Positions 8,628 to 15,706 of a stretch of DNA of 64,000 nucleotides are shown piece by piece. The DNA lies in assembly GCA_002419585.1 (NCBI GenBank), contig DIGJ01000013.1, positions 1 through 64,000 on the forward strand, in the 5' to 3' direction. The notes beneath the pieces are model-generated. The model saw nothing but the letters and a program-made list of their open reading frames with translations. It was not told where the DNA came from and searched no databases. How positions within the stretch are numbered: the first letter of the stretch is position 1; each line of letters opens with the position of its first letter. A program made the translations under genes and the position numbers. This DNA comes from Lachnoclostridium sp. UBA5725 (GTDB lineage Bacteria > Bacillota > Clostridia > Lachnospirales > Lachnospiraceae).

Positions 8628-8713
8628 GTAAGAAAAAAACATTTCTCTCAGAACGTTTGTATCTAAGGTACGCATATAACTTGCTTTTAAAAAACACAAA
8701 GAAGGAGTAAAAA

Positions 8714-9193
8714 ATGAAAAAAATATTAATAGGATCCGATAAGTCAGGATTTGATTTAAAAGAAGCAGTAAAAGAGCATTTAATTACACAAGGGTATGAA
8801 GTTGAGGACTGTGGAACTAGAAATATGGAGGAACCAATGCCATACTTTAAAGTTGCACCAATTGCGGCAGCAAAAGTAATGGAACAAGAATATGAAAAGG
8901 CAATTTTAATCTGTGGTACTGGCATGGGAATGGCGATCGTTGCAAACAAATACAAGGGTGTATATGCAGCTGTTTGTGAAAATACTTATGCAGCAGAAAA
9001 GTGCAGAGCCATTAACGATGCAAATATCTTAACAATGGGTGGGTGGATCACTGCAGATATCGTTGGTTGCGAAATAGTCGATACCTTTTTAAATACAGAA
9101 TTTACACAAAACCTAGAAGAATGGCGCAAGGAATTCTTAACAAACGCAAGAAAAGAAGTAAAAGAACTTGAACATACAATTTACGGAAAGTAG
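8714..9193 (+). CDS. RpiB/LacAB-family isomerase, candidate sulfoerythrose isomerase
   Basis: A 159-residue Rossmann-like isomerase. The nucleophile/base Cys of RpiB is kept (C67 in ILICGTGMG). Two hallmark residues differ: the His of the GCDHxGF motif is K10 (GSDKSGF), and the His of the RxHND motif is I100 (CRAINDAN). The Arg of the FGSR segment, near the phosphate in RpiB, is replaced by Trp (GGW). Loss of these positions suggests a substrate without the usual 5-phosphate. In the sulfo-transketolase pathway an RpiB-like enzyme (SqwI, from memory) converts 4-deoxy-4-sulfoerythrose to the ketose, which fits here. The 86-nt gap upstream shows no clear promoter. Confidence 0.8.
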   Translation: MKKILIGSDKSGFDLKEAVKEHLITQGYEVEDCGTRNMEEPMPYFKVAPIAAAKVMEQEYEKAILICGTGMGMAIVANKYKGVYAAVCENTYAAEKCRAINDANILTMGGWITADIVGCEIVDTFLNTEFTQNLEEWRKEFLTNARKEVKELEHTIYGK

Positions 9194-9204
9194 AGGATGC
9201 CGAA

Positions 9205-9882
9205 ATGAAATACTTTTTAGACAGTGCAAAACTAGATGAAATTAAATATGCTTATGAGAATTACTGTATTGATGGCGTTACAACAAACCCAAAACATATT
9301 AAGCTAAGTGGAAAACCATTTATGCAGGTAGTAAAAGATATCGCAGCTTGGATTAAAGAAGAAGGACTCGAAGGAATGGATAAATTCCCAGTATCCTTTG
9401 AAATCAATCCTCATCTTGATAAATGGGAGGAAATTGTGGAAGCTGCAAAAGAGGTTGCTTCCTATTCTCCAAATTACGTAATTAAAATTCCTTGCTGTGA
9501 GCAAGGACTGATTGCAGCAAAAAAACTGGAAGCTCAGGGAATCCGCACAAATGTGACCTTGGTTTTCTCACCTTCTCAGGCAATTCCAGTTGGTAAGCTT
9601 GGCGCAAAATTTGTTTCTCCATTTGTTGGCTGGAAAGAAAATAGTGGAGATGATGCAGACTATATTCAAGATATTATTGATATTTATTGTAACTACGGAT
9701 TTGAAACAGAAATAATCGTTGCTGCCGTTCGAAATGGTAAGCAAATTGCAGATTTTGCAACCATGGGCGCAGATATCGTAACTTGTGGTTTGGAGGTTTA
9801 TAAAGCAAGCTTTGAACATCCATTTACTACCTATGGACTTGATGTTTTCCGTGATGCTTGGGATAACACAGCAAAAGAATAA
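9205..9882 (+). CDS. short transaldolase (FSA/TalC type), altered phosphate site
   Basis: A 225-residue class I aldolase of the small transaldolase family. D6 (MKYFLDSA), N28 (TTNP) and the Schiff-base lysine K94 (YVIKIP) are present. The phosphate-binding Arg in the usual SPFVGR motif is W143 (SPFVGW). That change points away from a simple sugar-phosphate substrate. In the sulfo-transaldolase pathway of bacilli a related enzyme moves dihydroxyacetone from sulfofructose to glyceraldehyde 3-phosphate, leaving sulfolactaldehyde, and this gene is the natural candidate for that step. AGAGGATG upstream serves as ribosome site; it lies 11 nt after the isomerase gene. Confidence 0.8.
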   Translation: MKYFLDSAKLDEIKYAYENYCIDGVTTNPKHIKLSGKPFMQVVKDIAAWIKEEGLEGMDKFPVSFEINPHLDKWEEIVEAAKEVASYSPNYVIKIPCCEQGLIAAKKLEAQGIRTNVTLVFSPSQAIPVGKLGAKFVSPFVGWKENSGDDADYIQDIIDIYCNYGFETEIIVAAVRNGKQIADFATMGADIVTCGLEVYKASFEHPFTTYGLDVFRDAWDNTAKE

Positions 9883-9931
9883 ACGACATAAACTTGATAT
9901 GCGCAAAGACAGCGCGGAAATGAGGATAACT

Positions 9932-10996
9932 ATGAGCGAATATTTAGGTAAACTACATGAATCAGCAGTAAGATTTCCACAAACGGATATATGGATGGAC
10001 TCTTGTGGAGAAGAAGAATTAAACTATGGATTGGAAAGAGGAATCGTAGGAGCAACCAGCAATCCAATTATTGTCGGTAGTGTAATTAAGAATGAATTGA
10101 ATATTTGGGAAGCACGAATCAAAGAACTAATCAAAGAAATGAATGATGCAACCGAAGATGAGATAGCTTGGGCATTGATTCATGAAATCGGTGCGCTTCG
10201 CAGCAAAAAACTACTTCCTGTTTTTGAAAAATACAACGGTAAAAAAGGCCGTTTATCCATACAAACCAATGCAAAATATTACCGAAACAAAGATAAAATG
10301 GTAGAGCAGGCGATGGTTTTGAATGCGCTTGGAAGTAATATGCAGGTAAAAATGCCTGCAGGCGCTGCTGGCATTGCTGCAATGGAGGAAGTTACCTATC
10401 GAGGCGTTAGTATTAATGCAACCGTTTCTTTTACCGTAGCACAAGCGGTAGCGGTAGCTGAGGCGGTAGAACGTGGATTAAAAAGAAGAGAAGCAGAAGG
10501 TCTTTCTACCGATGAAATGGCTCCCGTTTGCACCATTATGATTGGAAGAACGGACGACTGGATGAAGGCCTATGTAGCAAAAAACGGAATGGTCGTAAAA
10601 CCAGAAGCACTGGAATGGGCTGGGGTTGCAGTAATAAAGGAAGCATATCGTATCTTTACGGAACGTGGATATCGAACCAAATTACTATCTGCTGCCAATC
10701 GAAATGTATATCACTTTAGTGAACTGGTTGGTGGAAACCTAGCACAAACCATTAATTATAGCTGGCATAAGCGTTTAAATGCATGTGATGTGACGGTAGA
10801 AGATCGTATTCAAATACCAGTGATTGAAGATTACATGAAGGAACTTCAAAAGATTCCTGAATTTAAGAAAGCGTTTGATGAAGATGGTATGAAGATGGAA
10901 GAATTCGAAAAATGTGGAGGATTCCGTGATACCTTAACTACTTTTATGGCTGGATATGATGATTTGTGTAAATTGATTCGAGGCTACATGATATGA
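9932..10996 (+). CDS. transaldolase, long form
   Basis: A 354-residue transaldolase with D23 (WMDSCG), N44 (TSNP), Schiff-base K140 (MQVKMPAG) and, unlike its short neighbour, an intact Arg in MIGRTDDW (R206). It probably performs the ordinary sedoheptulose-7-phosphate/glyceraldehyde-3-phosphate reaction, which would regenerate acceptor from the xylulose 5-phosphate made by the sulfo-transketolase steps. The frame is open further upstream, but GAGG at 9922-9925 places the start at ATG 9932; the upstream extension would overlap the short transaldolase by about 100 nt and has no family similarity. The stop overlaps the next start. Confidence 0.85.
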   Translation: MSEYLGKLHESAVRFPQTDIWMDSCGEEELNYGLERGIVGATSNPIIVGSVIKNELNIWEARIKELIKEMNDATEDEIAWALIHEIGALRSKKLLPVFEKYNGKKGRLSIQTNAKYYRNKDKMVEQAMVLNALGSNMQVKMPAGAAGIAAMEEVTYRGVSINATVSFTVAQAVAVAEAVERGLKRREAEGLSTDEMAPVCTIMIGRTDDWMKAYVAKNGMVVKPEALEWAGVAVIKEAYRIFTERGYRTKLLSAANRNVYHFSELVGGNLAQTINYSWHKRLNACDVTVEDRIQIPVIEDYMKELQKIPEFKKAFDEDGMKMEEFEKCGGFRDTLTTFMAGYDDLCKLIRGYMI

Positions 10997-11910
10997 ATCG
11001 AAAAAAGATAGGACCGCTTATTTTATTAGCTATTATTTGGGGTAGTTATTATGTGGCAAGCCAAAAAGCGGTGCAAGAACTATCTGTATTTACAGCAGGT
11101 ATCGTAATCCGATTTATTACTATGATTTTATTAGGAAGCATCATGTGGAAGCGTGGACAACTAAAAGACCTTCTGAATACCAAAGGAGTTTTTGGACGTT
11201 TGCTTTTGATTGGTTGTCTGGGATTTTTACTAGACCTAACCGCATTTATCGGGTTGTCCTTATCTGCTGCCGGTACAGGAACTGCACTTTTAAAATGTGA
11301 TATCTTATTTGTAAATATAATCTCTGTTTTTATCTACAAAGAGAAATTTACGAAGTTTGACTGGGGCTATACCTTTTTCATGCTTTTTGGAGTTCTACTG
11401 GTAATGGGCGTTGACTTTGGAAACTTAAAACTCGGTAATAAAGGAGATATCTTCTTTGTTTTAAGTGCCCTGTTTGTTTCCATCAATGCATTTGTCATAA
11501 AGAGTGTGCAACTCGATAAACATAATCCAACAAAAGATAATGTCGTTGCATTCTATAACAACTTTGTCACTATGGTATTATTTTTAATCACCTCCATGTT
11601 CCTTGGTACCTTAGGACAACTAAAGATATTGGCACAAAATGAAGGAACCTTACTAGCTATTACCTTAGCTGGTATCGGTCAGACCTTAATCTATCTTGTT
11701 TATTATTATAACTTACGGCGTAATCCAGTATGGATTGTAAAGGTATTTTTACTCCTGATGCCAATCGTTTCCTCCTTAATCGCTTTCGTATTATTTAAAG
11801 AAACGATGGAACGAACCCAATACATTGGCATTGCAGTTGTATTACTTGGCGCATTTGGAATTTTGATGGAACAAAAGAAAAAGGCGGAAGTTGTAATACC
11901 AGGGACTTAA
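10993..11910 (+). CDS. DMT-superfamily (EamA) transporter, candidate DHPS exporter
   Basis: A 305-residue protein with about ten membrane helices in two EamA repeats (start LILLAIIWGSYYVASQKAV; second repeat near ALFVSINAFVIKSVQL). The start ATG overlaps the transaldolase stop (ATGA, 10993-10996), so the two are translationally coupled and the transporter belongs to the pathway operon. EamA proteins are usually exporters or facilitators of small metabolites. Fermentation of SQ leaves a C3 sulfonate that must leave the cell, so export of DHPS or sulfolactate is the likely job; this is inference. A terminator follows. Confidence 0.8.
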   Translation: MNRKKIGPLILLAIIWGSYYVASQKAVQELSVFTAGIVIRFITMILLGSIMWKRGQLKDLLNTKGVFGRLLLIGCLGFLLDLTAFIGLSLSAAGTGTALLKCDILFVNIISVFIYKEKFTKFDWGYTFFMLFGVLLVMGVDFGNLKLGNKGDIFFVLSALFVSINAFVIKSVQLDKHNPTKDNVVAFYNNFVTMVLFLITSMFLGTLGQLKILAQNEGTLLAITLAGIGQTLIYLVYYYNLRRNPVWIVKVFLLLMPIVSSLIAFVLFKETMERTQYIGIAVVLLGAFGILMEQKKKAEVVIPGT

Positions 11911-11921
11911 GTGACATGTAA

Positions 11922-11961
11922 AATGCTACAATCAGCATTTATGCTTATTGTAGCGTTTTTT
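11922..11961 (+). terminator. intrinsic terminator of first SQ operon
   Basis: GCTACAAT (11925-11932) pairs with ATTGTAGC (11947-11954), with an inner AGCAT/ATGCT stem, followed by GTTTTTTG. It closes the operon 11 nt after the transporter. Confidence 0.85.
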
Positions 11962-12012
11962 GTTTTGTTCGATATTAATAATTGTAAAATAAAAGATATG
12001 ACAAAAATAGAA

Positions 12013-12756
12013 TTATTCATTCAAATCCTTAACTCGATACCAATACTGATATTGATCCATAAATCCTAATTTTTTATACAGTTTTATTGCATTTGAATTA
12101 TTGGCAACAACTTGAAGATATGTCTTTTTCGCACCCAATTTGGCAGCATAGCTTATTAATGACCCACAAATATCTTGCCCATACCCTTTTCGTCTGTGCT
12201 GTGCAGAAACAACAATATCGAAAAGACCAGCATAATCGTGTTCAATCACACATAAGCCACAAGCTACGATTTCGTTATTATGATACAATGTTGCACAAAG
12301 TGTATGGTTTAATATATTGCTTTGTATTTTTTTTGCTAACGAAATAGAAGTTTCACTTAGTTCGTTTAGAAGAAAGTAATTATTTTGCCAATTCTCATTT
12401 ATTTCATTTGTTACTACAGAACTAAATCCATCGGTACTAATTTTTGGAATGTCCATCACCATAATATTTGTTTTTGTTACGATGGAATAATTCAATTCAG
12501 CTAACGCTTTATCCAAATCAAGTGAGAGTGGAGTAATCTTAAATACAGTTGGCAGGTTCAAACGTGTGTACATTTCTTCACAGTATCTTATTTTATTAGC
12601 AACTGGTAACATCGACGGATTCAATATATTAACCGAATTCGCTCGATTTGTATACCCTTCCGCAAATCGCAGATACCATCCATCATAATATACTGTATTT
12701 AATGAAGGATGCGCATTCATTGACATTTCTTCTATTAATTTTACTTCTTTGTTCAT
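12013..12756 (-). CDS. GNAT-family N-acetyltransferase, two-domain
   Basis: A 247-residue protein. The C-terminal half has the GNAT motifs: VVSAQHRRKGYGQDICGSL (acetyl-CoA loop, R-R-K-G-Y-G) and VVANNSNAIKLYKKLGF. The N-terminal part (DGWYLRFAEGYTNRANSV) is typical of a GNAT subgroup with a second degenerate domain. The substrate is unknown. AAGGATG directly abuts the first in-frame ATG at 12765, so the second ATG at 12756 is the better start. It is convergent with the SQ operon and separated from it by a terminator; no pathway link is evident. Confidence 0.8.
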   Translation of the reverse strand: MNKEVKLIEEMSMNAHPSLNTVYYDGWYLRFAEGYTNRANSVNILNPSMLPVANKIRYCEEMYTRLNLPTVFKITPLSLDLDKALAELNYSIVTKTNIMVMDIPKISTDGFSSVVTNEINENWQNNYFLLNELSETSISLAKKIQSNILNHTLCATLYHNNEIVACGLCVIEHDYAGLFDIVVSAQHRRKGYGQDICGSLISYAAKLGAKKTYLQVVANNSNAIKLYKKLGFMDQYQYWYRVKDLNE

Positions 12757-12894
12757 AAACTTCATCCTTGGTTGCTATTATTACATGTCGTCAGCTAGAA
12801 ACATTTCGCTGTGCATCAAGCTATACAATATTATAATCGTTTTCATCTTGTTCCGGCACAAGTAGGAAAAAGCATTTTTGCTTAGTTATTGAAA

Positions 12895-12993
12895 TTATAA
12901 TTTTATCTTATTAATAAAACAGATAGGTAAATAAAACAAAAGTGACATTATTGATGTTATTGGAAACACCATTATCAAATAGTACAGTAACAT
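12895..12993 (-). CDS. small hydrophobic peptide, 32 residues
   Basis: On the minus strand GGGAGAAGG lies a few bases before an ATG at 12993 that opens a 32-codon frame beginning MLLYYLIMVFPITSIMSLL. The product would be a single membrane segment with a short basic tail (INKIKL). Such peptides include type I toxins, KdpF-like subunits and membrane regulators; nothing decides among them. It is upstream of and co-directional with the acetyltransferase, 138 nt away. The good ribosome site and strong hydrophobicity support it; the small size makes it uncertain. Confidence 0.35.
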   Translation of the reverse strand: MLLYYLIMVFPITSIMSLLFYLPICFINKIKL

Positions 12994-13149
12994 TTTTCCT
13001 TCTCCCTCATTGCTTTCATGTAAATATTTGGATAATTAATAATATCATTTTTTCTTTTAAATTAAAATAAAGTATTTTCTTAAACTTTCCTTAAGATTAC
13101 AATAATAAATAGACAATGAAGGGAGTGTTAAATACTATATCTGTTATCC

Positions 13150-13330
13150 CAATTTGCAGCTTCGGGCACCAATCGCATGCGCGCTAACCGAATTTATACG
13201 ATTATTTTAATAAGACAATAACAAAAATGGAGTGCCTAATCACTCCATTTTTCGTTGTTTATGGCTTATTAAAATCGACAATCGTATTGAGGTTAGCGCG
13301 CATGCGATTGGTGCCCGAAGCTGCAAATTG
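13150..13330. repeat. giant hairpin element A
   Basis: A perfect 40-bp inverted repeat: 13150-13189 is the exact reverse complement of 13291-13330. The 101-nt inner part carries further paired tiers (13196-13203 with 13280-13287; 13204-13214 with 13265-13275) and a central 12-bp hairpin, AAAAATGGAGTG (13223-13234) with its complement at 13241-13252 and a 6-nt loop. The arms are far richer in G+C than their surroundings. No open frame lies inside. It stands between the 3' end of the ROK gene and the small ORF/acetyltransferase, so its core could end ROK transcription, but the long arms exceed what a terminator needs. Elements B and C share the design. Confidence 0.9.
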
Positions 13331-13374
13331 AACACAGTCTACCGTTTCGCCACATCCACATCCACATACTTATT

Positions 13375-14589
13375 TTAATTGCCCCCATTTTCAAGGAAAT
13401 AATTAATAATCGTAGAAGCCGGCCCAAGCGCCTCCAACTGCAGATTATAATGACTAAAAATCACCTTATCCGTATCCGAAAACTGCTTTAGATTCGTGGC
13501 AAGGCACTTTCGAAAGTCTGGATTTTCAAACAATTCGCCATAAAGCACCACAATACTAGGATCTAATAGGTTGATTGCATTTTTGATTGCAATTGCAAAA
13601 TAGTGACACACTCGTTCCAGTGTTATTTTAATTGGCACATCCTGTTTTGAAAATGCTTCCATAACTGCGTTCATTGATATGTTTTCTGCATTGCCATCTA
13701 ACAACTGATATAAAGCAGGTGTGTGTGTTTCGGAAAATAGATCAACGATACTTTTTTCAATGGAATCGTAGCTTGCAATTGTCTCCAAGCAGCCTTGACT
13801 ACCACAAACACATGGCAGTCCGTGTGGATCTGCAATCGTGTGTCCTAATTCAATGGACTTAAAATCAAATATGCTCATGGAATATCGATAAAATAATCGA
13901 GCAGCACCAACTCCGGGACCGTACTTTATAAATAGTAAATTATCTGGGTGAGTCATGTTGGATAGAAAGCTTTCTCCATGGGCCATCGCACAGATGTTAT
14001 TGGTCAGTAGAACCGGAGTATCTAATTTTGATTGCACGTAGGAGGAAACCGTTGCGTTATTCTCCCAAATTCCATAAGAGTTGATACTGATTCCTCTGTG
14101 TGTATTAACAATACCATTTACGCTTATGCCAATGCCAAGAAGTTTATGGGTACGTAGCACATCATAATTTGTTAGGTTTTCCTCAATAATTGTACATAGC
14201 TTATCCAGTATTTTTGCGGATTTATTGTGACAATCAGCGGTGTGTACAACATCTTCAAATAATATTTTGCTATTCAGATCAATACATATCACACGAAATT
14301 TGCTTTTGCTAATGTAAACGCCAACTGCTGCAAACTTACGGTTATTCATCTCAAGCATTATTTCTTTGCGTCCTTTTTTATTAGAAGACTGTTCGACATA
14401 AGATTCCGATATCAAACCTTCATTGATTAAATCCGTCATAATCAATGTAATAGCAGCAGGAGTGAGTCCTAATGTTGCAGCAATTTCCTTTCTGGAAATT
14501 GATTTGTTCTGAAATACTAATTTTAGAATCGCACTTCGATTTCGTTTCTTAACATCTAACATATTAATTCCATTTGCATTTTGAAGCAT
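13375..14589 (-). CDS. ROK-family transcriptional repressor
   Basis: A 404-residue NagC/XylR-type protein. The N-terminal winged helix-turn-helix is at about residues 18-65 (SISRKEIAATLGLTPAAIT), followed by a ROK sugar-kinase-like domain with the zinc signature GH...CVCGSQGCLE (about 256-277). ROK repressors release DNA on binding a sugar or sugar phosphate. It is 16 nt downstream of the DUF4867-like gene in a minus-strand unit that is divergent from the ABC/sulfoquinovosidase operon, which makes it the local regulator by position. AAGGTG near the start supports ATG 14589. The effector is probably an SQ-derived sugar; that is inference. Confidence 0.85.
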   Translation of the reverse strand: MLQNANGINMLDVKKRNRSAILKLVFQNKSISRKEIAATLGLTPAAITLIMTDLINEGLISESYVEQSSNKKGRKEIMLEMNNRKFAAVGVYISKSKFRVICIDLNSKILFEDVVHTADCHNKSAKILDKLCTIIEENLTNYDVLRTHKLLGIGISVNGIVNTHRGISINSYGIWENNATVSSYVQSKLDTPVLLTNNICAMAHGESFLSNMTHPDNLLFIKYGPGVGAARLFYRYSMSIFDFKSIELGHTIADPHGLPCVCGSQGCLETIASYDSIEKSIVDLFSETHTPALYQLLDGNAENISMNAVMEAFSKQDVPIKITLERVCHYFAIAIKNAINLLDPSIVVLYGELFENPDFRKCLATNLKQFSDTDKVIFSHYNLQLEALGPASTIINYFLENGGN

Positions 14590-14605
14590 GTAAACACCTT
14601 ACTTT

Positions 14606-15271
14606 CTATGAATAATTTAACTGGATGTTTTCTCCGATTAATCCAACATAAGCTCCTTTGGAAGCAGGAATACTTTCTTTGTGTGCAATTAACCATTTGT
14701 TTTGCATCCAGATGAGCTTATCTTCCATAGTATATGCCGTTGGAAGACTTACCAGCGGAGAATTGGTTCCTTGTGTTAGTACAATGATACTTTTAAATCC
14801 TTTGTCCGATACCTTACAAGGAGCAAAGTGAAGTGTAGTGCTATAAAGCTCAACGGCACATCCTGCTGGTACAAAAAATCCCACAACATCTTCAGTACTT
14901 AATTGATTGTCCTTGATTTGTCGTACATCTGCTAATAAAAGGACTAGATCAGTAATGGCAACATCAATTTCGGAGCATTTATGATATTCAAGGGCATTTA
15001 GCTTTGAGGTATTTCCGTTACAGTATCCTACTTGGGCATTCGTGTTTGCGTAAAAATGAGAAGACATAACCGATGCGAAACTGGTATTCATTAAGTCGGG
15101 GTCACTAGCTACATAACAATTGCCTTCCGTAGGGATATCTTTATGATTCATGATTTTGATGCATTCTTGAAAATCATATTCGGTAATTATTTTTCCGAAT
15201 TTAAGAAATTCGAGGTTGTGCACATCATAAAGTTTTAACTTTGGATTCTTTTGTTGTAATTGTTCAATCAT
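14606..15271 (-). CDS. DUF4867-like (cupin-type) protein
   Basis: A 221-residue soluble protein resembling the DUF4867 family by the segments LNALEYHKCSEIDVAITDLV and FFVPAGCAVELYSTTLHFAPC. The second looks like the beta strands of a cupin barrel with possible metal ligands (H, E, H). The family has no assigned reaction that I know; members sit near sugar-catabolism genes, so a sugar isomerase, mutarotase or lyase role is possible. It is the first gene of the divergent unit with the ROK repressor, which argues for a part in the same pathway. GGAGG six bases before ATG 15271 supports the start. Confidence 0.6.
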   Translation of the reverse strand: MIEQLQQKNPKLKLYDVHNLEFLKFGKIITEYDFQECIKIMNHKDIPTEGNCYVASDPDLMNTSFASVMSSHFYANTNAQVGYCNGNTSKLNALEYHKCSEIDVAITDLVLLLADVRQIKDNQLSTEDVVGFFVPAGCAVELYSTTLHFAPCKVSDKGFKSIIVLTQGTNSPLVSLPTAYTMEDKLIWMQNKWLIAHKESIPASKGAYVGLIGENIQLNYS

Positions 15272-15362
15272 TGCGTTCCTCCATTATAATATATAGGATA
15301 CGATTTATAAAGCTCATATGGCATTTCCGTGTAAAAAATCGGTAATGTAAATAATTAGTACC

Positions 15363-15385
15363 TTTAATTAATTAAAAGAAATAAG
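15363..15385. promoter_or_regulatory. operator-like AT palindrome, site 4
   Basis: TTTAATTAATTAAA (15363-15376) is a perfect palindrome built of the same TTTAAT/ATTAAA half-sites as the other sites but in the opposite order. ATTAAAAGAAATAAG (15371-15385) also matches the operator consensus at 12 of 15 positions. It lies in the divergent control region, about 95 bp upstream of the DUF4867-like gene, and could serve autoregulation. Confidence 0.4.
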
Positions 15386-15419
15386 TAATAAATACTACAA
15401 CCATTTCTTTTATGGTAAC

Positions 15420-15464
15420 ACGAAAAAAAATGTTTTGCAACGAAAATATCTCTTTACTTTTCGT
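15420..15464. promoter_or_regulatory. ACGAAAA repeats over upstream promoter
   Basis: ACGAAAA occurs at 15420 and 15440 as direct repeats exactly 20 bp apart (two helical turns), and inverted as TTTTCGT at 15458-15464, overlapping the -35 box of the upstream promoter. The arrangement looks like a binding site for a second, unidentified regulator. Confidence 0.35.
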
Positions 15465-15481
15465 GCATAATACACTATAAT
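15453..15481 (+). promoter_or_regulatory. upstream promoter of ABC/SQase operon
   Basis: TTTACT (15453-15458), 17 bp, TATAAT (15476-15481). If used, it gives a leader of about 220 nt that passes through the downstream promoter and operator. Confidence 0.55.
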
Positions 15482-15589
15482 TAATAAATGTAAGGAAGTA
15501 TTAAGAGCAGATTGCATAGAAACATTACATATTGGGGAATATCGAAAGAAATATGCAAGAGGGCTCGAAACAGTAATACTTTTTGTTTT

Positions 15590-15617
15590 TTGACATATTA
15601 ATTAAAAGATTTAATAA
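15590..15617 (+). promoter_or_regulatory. downstream promoter of ABC/SQase operon
   Basis: A consensus TTGACA at 15590-15595 is followed after 16 bp by TAATAA (15612-15617). The palindrome at 15601-15615 fills the spacer, the classical place for a repressor to exclude polymerase. Confidence 0.6.
15601..15615 (+). promoter_or_regulatory. palindromic ROK operator, site 3
   Basis: ATTAAA-AGA-TTTAAT is a perfect 6-3-6 palindrome, identical to site 2 except for one base of the central triplet. It sits between the -35 and -10 boxes of the downstream promoter. Confidence 0.6.
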
Positions 15618-15706
15618 AATACAACCATTATTATTTCTATTTCAAATCTGTTAAAAAACAAGAGGAGTATCTAAAAACTTGCATTTAAAAAGGAAGGTAG
15701 GCAGTT

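Noticed and set aside
9205..9882. Assigning the locus purely to pentose or tagatose catabolism
   Set aside because: It would leave two YihQ-type enzymes, the altered RpiB and transaldolase sites and the exporter unexplained.
9785..9931. N-terminal extension of the long transaldolase
   Set aside because: It overlaps the short transaldolase, has no family similarity, and a good ribosome site sits before ATG 9932.
13150..13330. Hairpin A as an insertion sequence or integron attC site
   Set aside because: No transposase, no integrase, arms much longer and more perfect than attC, and no cassette structure.
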